Shown one piece after another: positions 1 to 8,025 of a stretch of DNA of 64,000 bases. The notes below the pieces were generated by a model, which was not told where the DNA came from, ran no database searches, and saw only the letters and a program-made list of their open reading frames with translations. Both the position numbers and the translations under genes were made by a program. The stretch is from JANYHF01 sp963732765. GTDB lineage: Bacteria > Pseudomonadota > Alphaproteobacteria > Rhizobiales > Hyphomicrobiaceae. Each line of letters opens with the position of its first letter. Position 1 is the first letter of the stretch. The stretch lies in the NCBI GenBank assembly GCA_963732765.1, contig CAVTAS010000010.1:558001-622000 (forward strand), written 5' to 3'.

Positions 1-77
1 GCGAACCCGGCCGCGCCCCCACCTGCAGCGACAATCACGCCACCGCCGAGAAGCCCCAGGAAAAGTCGACGACGCAT
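1..77 (-). CDS. N-terminus of an exported protein, cut by the window edge
   Basis: Only the first 25 or so codons are present. They start at an ATG with a GGAG ribosome site six bases upstream. The peptide opens with three arginines followed by LFLGLL and then a Gly/Ala-rich hydrophobic stretch, so it looks like a signal peptide, possibly of the Tat type (RRxFLG-like). It lies about 60 bp downstream of the 281-residue membrane protein gene on the same strand and is probably the third gene of that operon. The mature protein cannot be identified. Confidence 0.5.
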   Translation of the reverse strand, partial: MRRRLFLGLLGGGVIVAAGGGAAGF

Positions 78-136
78 AGTTCACTCCTTCAGTGAGTATC
101 GATATGTTTTGTTGAGTGTCTGTTTCGGCATGAGTA

Positions 137-982
137 CTACAGCGGCAGCACCGGCAATCCCATCCGGGCTTGAACAAACAGGCCAACAACAATCGCGAAA
201 TAGACTGCTGTCCCTGCTGGCATCACCCAGGGGATCTTGCCGAGGCCGATGCGATCCGCGATCAGTCCAGCTATCGGCAAAGCCTGCATGGCGTGGGTGG
301 CAAAGAAGTGCGGCACGCGAAGATCGCCGTTGCGCGTGGACCAAGCCAGGAAGGGAAGTCCGTTGGCGTCTGTCAGCGGCGGGGTGCCGACAAGGTGTCC
401 GGTCGCGAATTGGCTGCTCATGTAGCCGGCGACGATCAGTGTGCTCACTGATCCCAGGATGAGGCCCCAGGCGGCGCCAAACTTGAGTGCCGGCCCGACA
501 TCGGGCTTGGCGCGCCAGAGAATGGCCAATCCCAACACAAAAGATCCGGTGACCAGAATGACCGACCCGACACCCATCAGGCCGTAGGCCAGGCCTTCGG
601 CTGGAGTCGCGTAGTTGAAATGCGACGCCCGGCCCTCGGCGGCCTTGAAACCGATGTAGAGGAGTTCAAGCATCGCCGACAGCGACACCAGCAACGTCGT
701 CCAGCGTATCAGCCGCGATGTCCGCCAGTCCGACTGCAGCAATGGAAACAGCGCAACGAGTGTCAGGAGATGGAGAGCCAGTGACATCTCGAAGTGGAAC
801 GGTTTCCACCACAGAGTAGCGCCGTTGAGCAGGCGAGGATCGATCAGATAGGCGATATAATTCGGGATCATGAGAATGATCAGGGCACCAGCACTCGCTA
901 TAGCCGACGTCCAGCCGGGAAGAACGGGCGCGCTGAAGAAGACCCGCGCAAAGAAGTTGGGGGGTGATGCGTTCGTGATCAT
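137..982 (-). CDS. Multi-pass inner membrane protein of unknown function
   Basis: The 281-residue product is strongly hydrophobic, with about seven apparent membrane spans spread over its length (for example residues 25-45, 68-82, 93-112, 132-155, 167-188, 225-240 and 255-275). I see no catalytic motif and do not recognise a named family. Its start overlaps the stop of the upstream ABA4-like gene by the four bases ATGA. The two are therefore translationally coupled and probably act together in the membrane. The operon faces a TetR-family regulator across a shared promoter region, so expression is probably ligand-inducible. Confidence 0.7.
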   Translation of the reverse strand: MITNASPPNFFARVFFSAPVLPGWTSAIASAGALIILMIPNYIAYLIDPRLLNGATLWWKPFHFEMSLALHLLTLVALFPLLQSDWRTSRLIRWTTLLVSLSAMLELLYIGFKAAEGRASHFNYATPAEGLAYGLMGVGSVILVTGSFVLGLAILWRAKPDVGPALKFGAAWGLILGSVSTLIVAGYMSSQFATGHLVGTPPLTDANGLPFLAWSTRNGDLRVPHFFATHAMQALPIAGLIADRIGLGKIPWVMPAGTAVYFAIVVGLFVQARMGLPVLPL

Positions 983-1431
983 GATGCCAACTCAGCTGTA
1001 TTGCCTACAGTCATCTTTCCAAGTTCCAATGCCGTCTGCGCACCAATGAACATCAGATAGCCGATCGGTCCGAACAGGAAGGTCACGATCAGGATGGGGG
1101 CTTGCAGCCAGCGCGAGATGCCGATGGCGTCGGCGCGTTCGGCGATCCAGACGCCGACAAAGAGATCGAAGGCGAGGTAATGCACCCAGCCGGCCAGCAG
1201 CGTCGGGTCGGTGCCAAGCAGTGCCTTCACCTGGGCCAGGGTGTCGTACCCGCCGCCCTTGGCTTGGGCGAAATACACCACGGCGAGCACCGTGTAGGCG
1301 ATAGCAAGCGTACCCGGCACGGCGTAGCGCAGAATCCACCGCAGCCGGTCCCAGCGAGGCAGAAAGATCAGCGCCAGCCAGCTCGGCAGCGTGATCATGC
1401 CGGCCATCGAAAACCAACTCTCCCAGCTCAT
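979..1431 (-). CDS. ABA4-like (DUF4281) membrane protein
   Basis: A protein of about 150 residues with four predicted membrane segments. The central part carries the family hallmark around LFVGVWIAERADA, and the C-terminal helix is followed by GPIGYLMF. This matches the ABA4-like family, named for a plant protein needed for neoxanthin synthesis; the bacterial role is unknown. I chose the ATG at 1431 because a GGAG site lies seven bases upstream. An in-frame ATG at 1473 would put the first 14 codons over the palindromic operator and probable promoter. First gene of a two- or three-gene operon divergent from a TetR regulator. Confidence 0.72.
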   Translation of the reverse strand: MSWESWFSMAGMITLPSWLALIFLPRWDRLRWILRYAVPGTLAIAYTVLAVVYFAQAKGGGYDTLAQVKALLGTDPTLLAGWVHYLAFDLFVGVWIAERADAIGISRWLQAPILIVTFLFGPIGYLMFIGAQTALELGKMTVGNTAELAS

Positions 1432-1445
1432 TGGTGTGCTCCATT

Positions 1446-1512
1446 TTGACGGTGTCAAGTTTGAAATTGTCATCGCATGTTGATGCTGTCAAGATAATAT
1501 TGTCGCCGACAA
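1446..1512. promoter_or_regulatory. Divergent promoter region with two matching 13-bp palindromes, candidate TetR operators
   Basis: Two perfect palindromes fit the pattern TTGWC-N3-GWCAA: TTGACGGTGTCAA at 1446-1458 and TTGTCGCCGACAA at 1500-1512. Their centres are 54 bp apart. On the minus strand TTGACA (1492-1487) is followed 17 bases later by a weak -10, CAATTT, which puts the start of transcription at the first palindrome. On the plus strand GATAAT (1493-1498) is a good -10 just upstream of the second. The arrangement fits repression of both genes by the adjacent TetR protein; the promoter assignment is inference. Confidence 0.5.
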
Positions 1513-1549
1513 GATTGCGCGCCAACAGGGATCGTCGTAGACTGCCAAA

Positions 1550-2158
1550 ATGAGTGGAAGAGAGCGCTATCACCACGGCGACCTGCGCAATGCGCTGTTG
1601 CACGCAGCCGTGGATTTGCTGGAGGCGGAGGGACTGGATGGCCTGTCGCTGCGCTCGGTGGCGGCGCGTGCGGGCGTCTCCCATGCCGGGCCGGCGCATC
1701 ATTTCCCCAACTTGAAGAGCCTGCTTACGGCCGTCGCCAAGGTCGCCTTCGACCGCTTTGGCGCAACCATGCGCGAGCATCGCGATCAGGCCGGCAAGGA
1801 CCCCCGCAGCCAGCTTGCGGCGGCCGGCGATGCCTATGTTTGTTTTGCCTGCGCATGCCCGCAACAGTTCAGGCTGATGTTTTCAGCAAGCCGCCTCGAC
1901 TGGACCGATGAACCGCTACAGGCAGCCGCTCGGGCGGCGCGCGCGCAACTGTCCGATGTGTGCGGGCCGGTTGCGGAGATGCGCGGCGAAACCTCGCCGG
2001 AGGCCCGCATGGCACTTGAGCGCCTGGTCTGGGCGACCGTGCATGGCCATGCCCATCTGCTGCTGGCCGGGCAATTGGGCGATCCCGACGATCCGGCCTG
2101 TCAGCCACCGCCGCGCCCGGATATCGAGAGCCTGCTGATGGGGCCCGTCAACGGCTAG
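1550..2158 (+). CDS. TetR/AcrR family transcriptional regulator
   Basis: A 202-residue protein whose first 60 residues form a TetR helix-turn-helix domain (YHHGDLRNALLHAA, then LSLRSVAARAGVSHAGPAHHFPN). The remaining 140 residues are the helical ligand-binding and dimer domain and include a cysteine-rich stretch near residues 93-97. It is transcribed away from the ABA4-like operon, with 118 bp between the two starts. It probably represses that operon and itself through the palindromes at 1446-1512. The ligand is unknown; the hydrophobic products next door suggest a lipophilic compound. Confidence 0.85.
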   Translation: MSGRERYHHGDLRNALLHAAVDLLEAEGLDGLSLRSVAARAGVSHAGPAHHFPNLKSLLTAVAKVAFDRFGATMREHRDQAGKDPRSQLAAAGDAYVCFACACPQQFRLMFSASRLDWTDEPLQAAARAARAQLSDVCGPVAEMRGETSPEARMALERLVWATVHGHAHLLLAGQLGDPDDPACQPPPRPDIESLLMGPVNG

Positions 2159-2189
2159 AGAAGTTCAGGTTTGGATGTCGGGATTGGCG

Positions 2190-2221
2190 GCGTAGGGGCG
2201 CACTGCGGTGCGCCCCTACGC
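2190..2221. repeat. Perfect 14-bp hairpin, GTAGGGGCGCAC palindrome family
   Basis: The arms GCGTAGGGGCGCAC and GTGCGCCCCTACGC are perfect complements separated by the tetraloop TGCG. The element lies between the convergent tetR and glpK stop codons, so it may end transcription from both sides. Related copies occur at 6994-7019 and 7065-7090, making this a dispersed palindrome family. Confidence 0.8.
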
Positions 2222-2256
2222 TACAGTCGCCGCGCTCCATCGAAAGCAGAGTTGCG

Positions 2257-3768
2257 CTAACCTGGCTGGGTCGTCAGTGTCCGCCTCACCGCGTCGCGCC
2301 AGCCCGCGAGTTTACGCGCGCGTTCCTCGCCAGCCATCGAAGGTACGAACCGCCGGTCCAGTGCCCATTGCTTGGCGAACTCCGTAGGCGCTGGGTAGAT
2401 CCCCGCCGACAATCCTGCGAGATAGGCCGCGCCCAGCGCCGTCGTTTCCAGAACGGTCGGGCGATCGACCGGGGCGCCGATCAGATCGGCGAGCCGCTGC
2501 ATGGTCCAGTTGGATGCCACCATACCACCGTCGACGCGCAGCACCGTGTCGCCCGTTTTCGTGTCGCCGGCCTTGCCCCAATCGCCGCGCATGGCTTCCA
2601 CGAGGTCGGCGGTCTGGAAGCACACGCTCTCGAGGGCCGCGCGGGCAAGTTCGTTGGGACCGGTCGCGCGGGTTAGACCAAAGAGCGCGCCGCGGGCGTT
2701 GGCGTCCCAGTGCGGCGCGCCGAGACCGACGAAAGCCGGCACCAGGATCACATCCTGGTTGGGATCGGCAGCGGCAGCCATCGGCCCGCTCTGGTCGGCC
2801 GATTTGAGCGTTCCCAGACCATCGCGCAACCACTGCACGGCCGCGCCCGCAACAAAAATCGCACCCTCCAGCGCATAAGTGCGCTTGCCGCCGATCTGGT
2901 AGGCAATAGTGGTGAGCAGCCGGTGCTTGGAGAGCACGGCATCGCTGCCGGTATTGAGCAGCGCGAAGCAGCCGGTGCCATAGGTCGATTTCATCATGCC
3001 GGGCGCAAAGCAGGCCTGGCCCACGGTTGCCGCCTGCTGGTCGCCAGCGACTCCCCGGATCGGGATGGCGGCGCCGAACACGCTGGCCACGGTGGTGCCG
3101 AGATCGCCCGAACTGTCGCGCACCTCCGGCAACATTGCGCGCGGCACGCCGATCAGGGACAGGAGGTCGTCGTCCCATTGGCCGGTATGAATGTCCAGCA
3201 GCATGGTGCGCGAAGCGTTGGTGGCGTCGGTGACATGGCTCTTGCCACCGGTCAGCCGCCAGATCAGGAAGCTGTCGACGGTGCCGAAGGCGAGCTCGCC
3301 ACGCTCGGCGCGGGCATAGGCACCGGGCACGGTGTCGAGGATCCATGCCACCTTGGTGCCGGAGAAATACGGGTCGAGCAGCAAGCCGGTCTTGGCGTTG
3401 ACGAGGGGTTCGTAGCCTTCGGTTTTCAGCCGTGCACAGATGTCCGCGGTGCGCCGGTCCTGCCAGACGATGGCGTTGTGGATGGCTTTTCCGGTCACAC
3501 GGTCCCAGACCACGGTGGTTTCGCGCTGGTTGGTGATGCCGATGGCTGCCAGATCGCGCGCCGAGATGCCGGCCTTCTCCATGGCGATGCGGGACGTTTC
3601 CAGCACCGTGCGCCAGAGATCCTCAGGATCGTGTTCGACCCAGCCGGAGCGCGGAAAGTGTTGTGGGAACTCCTGCTGGCCGACGCCGATGATTTTCAGG
3701 TGTGCATCGAACACGATGGCGCGCGAGGATGTCGTGCCCTGGTCGATAGCGAGAATGAACGTGCCCAC
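2257..3768 (-). CDS. glpK: Glycerol kinase
   Basis: A 503-residue FGGY-family kinase that phosphorylates glycerol to sn-glycerol 3-phosphate using ATP in the cytoplasm. The N-terminus carries the nucleotide-binding DQGTTSSRA motif (about residues 8-16). The NQRETTVVWD and GVAGDQQAA motifs contact glycerol, and the C-terminal DGGMVASNW motif completes the ATP site. Length is normal for GlpK. The start codon is GTG, with GGAG about ten bases upstream. It follows glpD on the same strand after 75 bp and is probably co-transcribed with it, so the pair converts glycerol to dihydroxyacetone phosphate. Confidence 0.95.
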   Translation of the reverse strand: MGTFILAIDQGTTSSRAIVFDAHLKIIGVGQQEFPQHFPRSGWVEHDPEDLWRTVLETSRIAMEKAGISARDLAAIGITNQRETTVVWDRVTGKAIHNAIVWQDRRTADICARLKTEGYEPLVNAKTGLLLDPYFSGTKVAWILDTVPGAYARAERGELAFGTVDSFLIWRLTGGKSHVTDATNASRTMLLDIHTGQWDDDLLSLIGVPRAMLPEVRDSSGDLGTTVASVFGAAIPIRGVAGDQQAATVGQACFAPGMMKSTYGTGCFALLNTGSDAVLSKHRLLTTIAYQIGGKRTYALEGAIFVAGAAVQWLRDGLGTLKSADQSGPMAAAADPNQDVILVPAFVGLGAPHWDANARGALFGLTRATGPNELARAALESVCFQTADLVEAMRGDWGKAGDTKTGDTVLRVDGGMVASNWTMQRLADLIGAPVDRPTVLETTALGAAYLAGLSAGIYPAPTEFAKQWALDRRFVPSMAGEERARKLAGWRDAVRRTLTTQPG

Positions 3769-3843
3769 GAGATGTTCGCTCCGTATTGAAACGATAACTG
3801 ACTGTCAGCACAGAGACATAGATTCAGCGCGTGCGACGCCCCT

Positions 3844-5379
3844 TCACTCTGCGGCAGGCTGCCGGTTATGCCCGATCCGGCCGCGCATGTACGCTTCCAG
3901 CGTGGCGACCTCGCCCGGGCTCATCTTCAGGCCCAGCTTGCTGCGCCGCCACACCACGTCCTCGGCGGTTTGCGCCCATTCCTGGTCGACGAGATAGCGT
4001 ACCTCAGTTTCGGTGAGCGTGGCGCCAAAGCTCCTGCCCAGATCGGCCATGCTGCCGGCGTTGCCCAACACAGTCTTGGCAGTGGTCCCGTAGGCATGGG
4101 CCAGCCGGCTAGCCAGGGCAGCGGACAAGAAGGGGTAGGACGACTTGAGATCGCTCTCGATGCCGCCGATCCCGGTCACGGCGAAGTCGCCCCCAGGCAG
4201 CGCCGGTATTGCGGTCCACCGCCCGGGCTTGGGCGCCCGACCCGGCAGATGCGCCTCGATGCGCTCCATGGCTTCTTCGGCCAGCCGCCGATAAGTGGTG
4301 ATTTTACCGCCGAACACCGACAGCACGGCCGGCTTGCCGTCGACCGCATCGACCTCCAGCACATAGTCGCGGGTGGCAGCCTTGGCCTCGCTGGCGCCAT
4401 CGTCATAAAGGGGCCGCACGCCGGAGTAGGCCCACACCACGTCTTGCGCCGTCACGGCGCGCTGGAAATTTTCCGATACCGCCTTGCACAGATAATCGAT
4501 CTCTTCCGGCGACGCCACGACCTTGGCGGGATCGCCCTGGTAGTCGCGATCGGTGGTGCCGATCAGTGTGAAATCGTCCTGATACGGAATGACGAAGACG
4601 ATACGCCCGTCCGGGTTCTGCAGGATGTAGGCACGGTCGTGATCGTAGAGCTTGCGGACCACGATGTGCGAGCCCTGTACCAGCCGGGTATGGGCGCGCG
4701 ATGCAACGCCGAGTTGGCCGGTCAGCACGCTGGCGACCCAGGGACCGGCGGCGTTGATAACGGCGCGTGCACGGACGGTGTCCTGGCGGCCGGTGGCCAG
4801 GTCCTGGATCGTCACGGTCCATTGACCGTTGTCGCGCGTCGCGGCCACGACCTTGGTGCGTGTGCGGATGTCCGCCCCCCGGTCGGCGGCATCGCGCGCG
4901 TTCAATATCACCAGACGGGCGTCGTCCACCCGCGCATCGGAATACTCGAAGCCCTTGCGGAACACGCCTGCCTTGAGCGGCTTGCCGGTCGCATCGGCGG
5001 TCAAATCCAGCACGCGCGTGCCCGGCAGCAGCTTGCGCCCGCCGATGTGATCGTAGAGAAACAAACCTAACCGCAGCATCCAGGCCGGCCGCAATCCCTT
5101 GCGGTAGGGCAGCACCAGTCGCAGCGGGGCGATAATGTGTGGCGCGATCTTCCACAGCACCTCGCGCTCCATAAGGGCTTCGCGCACCAAACGAAACTCG
5201 TAGTACTCGAGATAACGCAACCCGCCATGGATCAGTTTGCTGGACCACGAACTGGTCGCGCTGGCGAGGTCGCCCATTTCGCACAACAGCACGGAAAATC
5301 CGCGCCCCGCCGCATCCCTGGCGATGCCGCAGCCGTTGATGCCGCCGCCTATGACGAGAAGGTCGAACGTGCGCTCCAA
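3844..5379 (-). CDS. glpD: Aerobic glycerol-3-phosphate dehydrogenase
   Basis: FAD-dependent enzyme that oxidises glycerol 3-phosphate to dihydroxyacetone phosphate and passes electrons to quinone at the inner membrane. The FAD-binding motif VIGGGINGCGIARDAAGRG is near the N-terminus, followed by the family sequences SSKLIHGGLRYLEYYEFRLV and, near the middle, NAAGPW. I place the start at a TTG (5379), giving 511 residues, because GGGAG lies nine bases upstream and family proteins begin about this close to the FAD motif. An in-frame ATG at 5454 would add 25 unusual residues over a probable operator. First gene of a glpD-glpK operon. Confidence 0.93.
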   Translation of the reverse strand: MERTFDLLVIGGGINGCGIARDAAGRGFSVLLCEMGDLASATSSWSSKLIHGGLRYLEYYEFRLVREALMEREVLWKIAPHIIAPLRLVLPYRKGLRPAWMLRLGLFLYDHIGGRKLLPGTRVLDLTADATGKPLKAGVFRKGFEYSDARVDDARLVILNARDAADRGADIRTRTKVVAATRDNGQWTVTIQDLATGRQDTVRARAVINAAGPWVASVLTGQLGVASRAHTRLVQGSHIVVRKLYDHDRAYILQNPDGRIVFVIPYQDDFTLIGTTDRDYQGDPAKVVASPEEIDYLCKAVSENFQRAVTAQDVVWAYSGVRPLYDDGASEAKAATRDYVLEVDAVDGKPAVLSVFGGKITTYRRLAEEAMERIEAHLPGRAPKPGRWTAIPALPGGDFAVTGIGGIESDLKSSYPFLSAALASRLAHAYGTTAKTVLGNAGSMADLGRSFGATLTETEVRYLVDQEWAQTAEDVVWRRSKLGLKMSPGEVATLEAYMRGRIGHNRQPAAE

Positions 5380-5444
5380 GCCTGCGTGCTCCCAGGTGCC
5401 GACGTCACTAAGAGCATCGGCTTTGATTTCGTTACACCCTATGT

Positions 5445-5476
5445 CGAAGCACAAAACGAAAGCAAGCGAAAGTCAA
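5445..5476 (-). promoter_or_regulatory. Candidate glpD promoter with GlpR-like direct repeats
   Basis: On the minus strand TTGACT (5476-5471) is a plausible -35, with a weak -10, TGTGCT, 17 bases on. Between and around them CTTTCG occurs twice exactly 10 bp apart (plus-strand CGAAAG at 5457-5462 and 5467-5472), and a variant CGAAGC lies at 5445-5450. Helically phased TTCG repeats are typical of DeoR-family GlpR operators. No glpR gene is in view. Confidence 0.4.
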
Positions 5477-5518
5477 TGTGCGTGCCGCCTTAACACCGAT
5501 GACGGCACGATCCCACGT

Positions 5519-5573
5519 TGCTGCACTGCAGCATCGAATTTACATTGACCTGCGATAGCTGAGCTGAGTAATT
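5519..5573 (+). promoter_or_regulatory. Candidate promoter and palindromic operator for the polyol operon
   Basis: A perfect palindrome TGCTGCA-C-TGCAGCA (5519-5533) lies 11 bp upstream of a -35-like TTGACC (5545-5550), which is followed 16 bases later by AGTAAT. Transcription would begin about 45 bp before the binding-protein start codon. The palindrome is a possible operator for a regulator of sugar-alcohol use; its identity is not shown in this window. Confidence 0.38.
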
Positions 5574-5624
5574 GCTCGCTGTCTGGAGCAAAAGCTCAAG
5601 CACCCCTATGGGAGGAAACAAAAT

Positions 5625-6926
5625 ATGAAACTGCGTCAGGCATTTCTTGCCTCGTGCGCTCTGCTCGCTTTGGGCGGAATGGCACAGGCTGCCACCAAAC
5701 TGACCATTGCGACCGTGAATAACGGCGACATGATTCGCATGCAGAAGTTGACCGACGACTTCACCAAATCCAACCCCGACATCACTCTTGAGTGGGTTAC
5801 GCTCGAAGAGAACGACCTGCGTCAGAAGGTCACCAAGGACATCTCGACCAAGGGCGGCCAGTACGACGTTCTGACCATCGGCATGTACGAGACCCCGATC
5901 TGGGGCGCCAAGGGCTGGCTGGTCGAACTCGCCGGTCTCGACGATCCCAAGGACATTCTTCCCGCCGTTTCGGGCGGCCTTTCGGCCAATGGCAAGCTCT
6001 ACGCTGCGCCGTTCTACGGCGAGAGCTCGTTCGTCATGTACCGCAAGGACCTGATGGAGAAGGCGGGCCTGAAGATGCCCGACGCTCCCACTTGGGACTT
6101 CCTGCTCGATGCGGCCAAGAAGATGACCGACCGCGCCAATGGCGTGAACGGCATCTGCCTGCGCGGCAAGGCCGGCTGGGGCGAGAACATGGCCTTCATC
6201 ACGGCTATGTCGAACTCCTTCGGCGCACGCTGGTTCGACGAGAAGTGGAACCCCCAGTTCAACACCCCGGAGTGGAAGGATACGCTCAACACGTATCTGT
6301 CCATCATGAAGGACGCAGGTCCCGCCGGCGCCTCGGGCAACGGCTTTTCTGAGAACCTCGCCCTGTTCCAGTCGGGCAAGTGCGGCATGTGGTCGGACGC
6401 CACCGCTGCCGGCTCCTTCGTGATCGACCCGAAGGCATCGTCGGTTGCCGCTAACGTTGGCTTCACGCTGGCGCCCGACAAGGGCCTCGGCAAGCGCGCC
6501 AACTGGCTCTGGGCTTGGGCTCTGGCTATTCCGGCCGGTTCGCAGAAGGTAGATGCCGCTCAGAAGTTCATCGGCTGGGCGACCTCCAAGCACTACGGCG
6601 ATCTGGTTGCCTCCAAGGAAGGCTGGGCCGCTGTTCCTCCGGGCACGCGTACCTCGCTGTACAACAACCCGAAGTACCTGGAAGTGCCGTTCGCCAAGAT
6701 GACGCTCGAGTCCATGAACGCTGCTGACCCGACCAAGCCGACTGTCAAGCCGGTGCCGTATGTCGGCGTGCAGTTCGTCGCTATTCCTGAGTTTGCAGGT
6801 ATCGCGACGAAGGTTGGCGAGCTGTTCTCGGCAGCTCTGGCTGGCCAGATGTCGGCTGACGACGCGCTGGCGCAGGCTCAGACCTATACGACCGACGCCA
6901 TGACCAAGGCCGGCTACATCAAGTAG
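5625..6926 (+). CDS. smoE: Polyol (sorbitol/mannitol) ABC transporter substrate-binding protein
   Basis: A 433-residue periplasmic extracellular solute-binding protein (family 1) that captures a sugar alcohol for the SmoFGK importer. A signal peptide ends at about residue 22 (MAQA/ATK). The mature start KLTIATVNNGDMIRMQKL and the later YDVLTIGMYETPIWG and GESSFVMYRKDL segments match the sorbitol/mannitol-binding proteins of alphaproteobacterial smo/mtl operons. A strong GGGAGG ribosome site precedes the ATG. A GC-rich hairpin and palindromes downstream may leave this gene more abundantly expressed than the permeases, as is common for such operons. Confidence 0.9.
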   Translation: MKLRQAFLASCALLALGGMAQAATKLTIATVNNGDMIRMQKLTDDFTKSNPDITLEWVTLEENDLRQKVTKDISTKGGQYDVLTIGMYETPIWGAKGWLVELAGLDDPKDILPAVSGGLSANGKLYAAPFYGESSFVMYRKDLMEKAGLKMPDAPTWDFLLDAAKKMTDRANGVNGICLRGKAGWGENMAFITAMSNSFGARWFDEKWNPQFNTPEWKDTLNTYLSIMKDAGPAGASGNGFSENLALFQSGKCGMWSDATAAGSFVIDPKASSVAANVGFTLAPDKGLGKRANWLWAWALAIPAGSQKVDAAQKFIGWATSKHYGDLVASKEGWAAVPPGTRTSLYNNPKYLEVPFAKMTLESMNAADPTKPTVKPVPYVGVQFVAIPEFAGIATKVGELFSAALAGQMSADDALAQAQTYTTDAMTKAGYIK

Positions 6927-6941
6927 TCCGGTAGAAGACTT

Positions 6942-6970
6942 GGCCCTCTCCGCCGCGCGCGGGGAGGGCT
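6942..6970. terminator. GC-rich hairpin after the binding-protein gene
   Basis: GGCCCTCTCC and GGGGAGGGCT can pair, with one G-T pair, around the loop GCCGCGCGC. There is no T tract, so this is more likely an mRNA-stabilising or attenuating structure between the binding-protein and permease genes than a full terminator. Confidence 0.4.
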
Positions 6971-6993
6971 GATCTCGGCAACGGGGCACCGCT

Positions 6994-7090
6994 GTAGGGG
7001 CGCACTGCTATGCGCCCGCTTCAATACACGCTCAAGACGGCGGGCAAACCACCTGTTGCACCACGGGCGCACTGCGGTGCGCCCCTACGC
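6994..7090. repeat. Two copies of the GTAGGGGCGCAC palindrome family
   Basis: An imperfect copy, GTAGGGGCGCACTGCTATGC..., lies at 6994-7019 and a second copy ending GGTGCGCCCCTACGC lies at 7065-7090. Their outer parts face each other. They fill most of the 229-bp gap between the binding-protein and first permease genes and match the perfect hairpin at 2190-2221. No gene is seen in this gap. Confidence 0.75.
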
Positions 7091-7155
7091 CTCTACCGCC
7101 TGTCACCGTGCAATATTGAACAACTCGAAGTTCGCTGACCGAAGCGTACGATCCC

Positions 7156-8022
7156 ATGGCTACCCGTCACGCTCAGGTTGTTGGAAAATGGGCCCTCGCG
7201 CCCGCGGTGGCTGTGCTGGCCGCCTGGTCCTTCGTGCCATTGGCGTTGACCTTTTACTTCGCCTTCCTGCGCTACAATCTGCAGGACCCGGACAATACCG
7301 GTTGGGCTGGCTTTTCAAATTTCTATTACTTCTTCAAGGATCCCTATTTCCTCAAGGATCTGTTCAACACCGTGGCGCTGGTCGCGGGCGTCATTGTCGC
7401 CACCGTGGTCGGCGGCGTGCTGCTGGCGCTGCTGCTGGACCAGCCGTTCTGGGGCCGCGGTATTGTCCGCCTGCTCATGATCTCGCCGTTCTTTATTATG
7501 CCCACCGTGTCCTCGCTGGTCTGGAAGAACCTGATCATGCATCCGGTGTTCGGACTGTTTGCTGGCGTACAGACCTACTTTGGCGTGCACCAGCCGTTCG
7601 ACTGGTTCGGCAGGATGCCGCTGTTTTCGGTCGGCTTCATCGTGGCCTGGCAATGGCTGCCCTATGCGGCGCTGATCCTGCTGACCGCGCTGCAGTCGCT
7701 CGACGAAGAGCAGAAGGACGCGGCCGAGATGGATGGAGCGGGGCCGCTGAACTACTTCCGCTACATCGTGCTGCCGCACCTTGCCCGCCCGATCACCGTC
7801 GTCATCCTGATCGAGACCATCTTTTTGCTGAACATTTTTGCCGAGATAAAAGTCACCTCGGTGGGCGGGTTCGCCGGCAACCTCACGTATCTCGTGTTCT
7901 CGCAGCTGAACGACGCCACCGACGTCGGCATGGCGGCGGCCGGCGGCCTGATCGCCGTGGTGCTGGCCAATATCGTTTCGGCCTTCCTGGTCCGCCTCGT
8001 CGGCCGAAATCTGGAGGCCTGA
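7156..8022 (+). CDS. smoF: Polyol ABC transporter permease, first subunit
   Basis: A 288-residue inner-membrane permease of the MalF/UgpA type, with six predicted spans. The cytoplasmic EAA loop, which docks on the ATPase, is visible as EEQKDAAEMDGAGPLNYFRYIVLP (about residues 183-206). Start sequence and length agree with SmoF/MtlF proteins. It is separated from the second permease gene by only three bases, so the two are co-translated and form the heterodimeric channel. No strong ribosome site precedes the ATG. Confidence 0.88.
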   Translation: MATRHAQVVGKWALAPAVAVLAAWSFVPLALTFYFAFLRYNLQDPDNTGWAGFSNFYYFFKDPYFLKDLFNTVALVAGVIVATVVGGVLLALLLDQPFWGRGIVRLLMISPFFIMPTVSSLVWKNLIMHPVFGLFAGVQTYFGVHQPFDWFGRMPLFSVGFIVAWQWLPYAALILLTALQSLDEEQKDAAEMDGAGPLNYFRYIVLPHLARPITVVILIETIFLLNIFAEIKVTSVGGFAGNLTYLVFSQLNDATDVGMAAAGGLIAVVLANIVSAFLVRLVGRNLEA

Positions 8023-8025
8023 CCC

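Noticed and set aside
6942..6970. Strong terminator after the binding-protein gene
   Set aside because: The stem lacks a T tract, and downstream permeases need transcription; listed only as a weak hairpin.
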